From Hyphomicrobiales bacterium (GTDB taxonomy: Bacteria; Pseudomonadota; Alphaproteobacteria; Rhizobiales; Rhizobiaceae): a DNA stretch of 6,120 bases. The translations under genes were made by a program, and so were the position numbers. The notes beneath the pieces are model-generated. The model was not told where the DNA came from. It searched no databases and saw only the letters and a list, made by a program, of their open reading frames with translations. Where the stretch lies: assembly GCA_015654965.1 (NCBI GenBank), contig JAATGD010000205.1, positions 1 to 6,120 on the forward strand, given 5' to 3'. Below, piece by piece: positions 5,042 to 6,120 of the stretch; the first letter of the stretch is position 1; each line of letters starts with the position of its first letter.

Positions 5042-5938
5042 TCAATGCCCGGTCTGGGTGCCGTAGAATTTGGCAGCCAGTTCACGAACGGCAGCGCCAG
5101 TGCGCGGACCAAAACCCAGTAAATAAAGCCCATCCATCCTGACGAGACTTTTGGTCTGTCCGGCTGGTGTCGCGGCAATCAACGGATTTTTGAGGAGTTC
5201 ATCGCCAGCAGAATGATCGCCACCATTATTCATCATCAAAATGACTTCGGGTGCCGCTTTCTGGATGGCTTCATCTGTCAGCTGCTTGTAACCAGCATAC
5301 TCAGTGATGACATTTTCACCGCCAGCCATACGGATTATCCCGTCAGCGGCCGTACCGGTGCCGGAAACATTCAGTCTTCCGCCTGCCGCGGACAAAATGA
5401 AAAGCACCCGCCTGCGCTGCTTGTGACTGGCTGCAAGCTTTTCCACCGCATCGAGATCACGCGAAACATCAGCCGCCAGCGCCTTGGCCTTGTCTTCAAG
5501 ACCGATAGCCTTGCCCACCGCCTCTATCTTGGCGACAACGCCTGCATGGCTGAATTTTTCCGGTACAATGACCATTGGCACCGTGGCTTTCTTGAGCACT
5601 TCCAGCGTATCGGGCGGGCCACTGCCTTCAATCAGCAAAATACCGCTCGGATTGACCGACAACACACCTTCCGGCGCAAGCTGTCGCATATAACCAACAT
5701 CTGGCAGCGATTTGGTGGCCGCGGGATACATACTCGTGGTATCGCGTGCCACAAGCATTTTTTCCGCGCCCAATGCATAAATGATCTCGGTGACCGCGCC
5801 ACCAACGGAAACAACGCGTGACGTATCGGGAAGACGTTCGACGACTTCTGCCCGTGCCAGCCCTGTTCCAAGCGAAAGTCCCAATGCCGCAAAGGCGGCA
5901 AAACGCATCATGCGTCCTGCAATCATCAACATTTTCAT
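5042..5938 (-). CDS. hmuT: periplasmic heme-binding protein HmuT (BhuT)
   Basis: This is the periplasmic substrate-binding protein that receives heme after outer-membrane passage and delivers it to HmuU/HmuV. The product has 298 residues from the first ATG. The N-terminus is a Sec signal peptide: a basic start, a hydrophobic core around residues 12-27, and cleavage expected after LARA (residue 30). There is no lipobox cysteine. The mature part is a helical-backbone class III binding protein with RVVSVGGAVTEIIYALGAE (41-59). In the stretch DTTSMYPAATKSLPDVGYMRQL, here read as DTTSMYPAA then SLPDVGYMRQL, Tyr71 is the likely heme ligand by analogy with ShuT/PhuT. Start choice is open. ATG 5938 is only a few bases from AAGGA, while ATG 5932 has better spacing; ATG 5926 and the ATG pair at 5911 and 5908 would still leave a signal peptide. 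The hmuS stop is five bases upstream and is part of the AAGGA site, implying coupling. Confidence 0.93.
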   Translation of the reverse strand: MKMLMIAGRMMRFAAFAALGLSLGTGLARAEVVERLPDTSRVVSVGGAVTEIIYALGAEKMLVARDTTSMYPAATKSLPDVGYMRQLAPEGVLSVNPSGILLIEGSGPPDTLEVLKKATVPMVIVPEKFSHAGVVAKIEAVGKAIGLEDKAKALAADVSRDLDAVEKLAASHKQRRRVLFILSAAGGRLNVSGTGTAADGIIRMAGGENVITEYAGYKQLTDEAIQKAAPEVILMMNNGGDHSAGDELLKNPLIAATPAGQTKSLVRMDGLYLLGFGPRTGAAVRELAAKFYGTQTGH

Positions 5939-5946
5939 GATCCTTA
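5939..5946 (-). promoter_or_regulatory. ribosome binding site of hmuT overlapping the hmuS stop
   Basis: On the minus strand the TAA stop of hmuS runs into AAGGA (TAAGGATC-ATG). This puts AAGG only three bases before the first hmuT ATG and nine before the ATG at 5932. The tight spacing favours the second ATG and suggests translational coupling. Confidence 0.6.
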
Positions 5947-6120
5947 TGCGGCGCTCGACTGCGGCAGGCGCGGCAGGTTTTCTGCAATCATACGCCAGTC
6001 GGCCAGCTCCGCTTCACCTTCATTGCGCTCGCCAAAGAACTGCACGATCATTTCGCCATGCGTGTCATAGGCTTCAAGCGATGTGACGTGACCATCCTTG
6101 GTCGGCTTGCGCACAACCCA
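5944..6120 (-). CDS. hmuS: hemin-degrading factor HmuS (C-terminal 58 residues)
   Basis: This is an open frame without a start, running off the right edge of the window. Read on the minus strand it begins WVVRKPTKDGHVTSLEAYD, continues through MIVQFFGERNEGEAELADWR and ends PRLPQSSAA with a TAA stop at 5944-5946. The W-V-V-R-K-P-T and QFFGxR...W motifs are characteristic of the C-terminal repeat of HmuS/HemS/ShuS/PhuS proteins. These are cytoplasmic heme-binding proteins of about 350 residues that traffic or degrade imported heme and release iron. About 290 residues therefore lie beyond the window, along with the operon promoter, where iron control (Fur, RirA or Irr type) would act. The stop codon forms part of the Shine-Dalgarno sequence of hmuT. 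Recognition is by motif only, over a short piece, but the operon context strongly supports it. Confidence 0.9.
   Translation of the reverse strand, partial: WVVRKPTKDGHVTSLEAYDTHGEMIVQFFGERNEGEAELADWRMIAENLPRLPQSSAA

Noticed and set aside
5213..5821. 202-codon plus-strand open frame opposite hmuT
   Set aside because: It is antisense to a complete binding protein with a signal peptide, and its composition is unlike a real protein family I recognise.

Overview
The window looks like chromosomal DNA of an alphaproteobacterium of the order Hyphomicrobiales, most likely Brucella/Ochrobactrum. This rests on moderate GC with compact gene packing, the particular LeuD, Ohr/OhrR and heme-uptake proteins, and a roughly 107-bp palindromic intergenic repeat resembling the Bru-RS elements of Brucella. 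The genus is inferred from remembered protein and repeat character, not from a search.

Layout from left to right. Positions 1-317 hold the C-terminal half of leuD (leucine biosynthesis). It is followed on the same strand by a small HExxH zincin-type metallopeptidase (387-809) and a DapA-superfamily pyruvate aldolase (922-1821) that lacks the arginine typical of true dihydrodipicolinate synthases. A strong, nearly symmetrical hairpin terminator (1827-1851) closes that gene. Next come a palindromic repeat (1854-1960) and a diverged second half-copy (1967-2023) whose edge overlaps the stop codon of ohr. The minus-strand ohr (2019-2441) and plus-strand ohrR (2613-3059) are divergent and share a control region with a 28-bp palindrome and a second inverted repeat. 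Positions 3085-6120 on the minus strand hold a heme utilisation operon in the order hmuS (C-terminal 58 residues only) - hmuT - hmuU - hmuV. It converges on ohrR with a 25-bp gap.

How the genes work together. Ohr detoxifies organic hydroperoxides, and OhrR is its thiol-based sensor-repressor. HmuT captures heme in the periplasm, HmuU/HmuV import it using ATP, and HmuS handles or degrades it in the cytoplasm. At each of the three heme-operon junctions the upstream stop codon lies inside the next gene's Shine-Dalgarno sequence, which suggests translational coupling. The heme operon's promoter and any TonB-dependent receptor lie outside the window. No novel multi-gene system is evident. The most interesting signals are the repeat pair with compensatory stem changes, the ohr/ohrR operators and what they imply for the ohrR start, a perfect 20-bp palindrome inside the aldolase gene, and the aldolase's altered active site.
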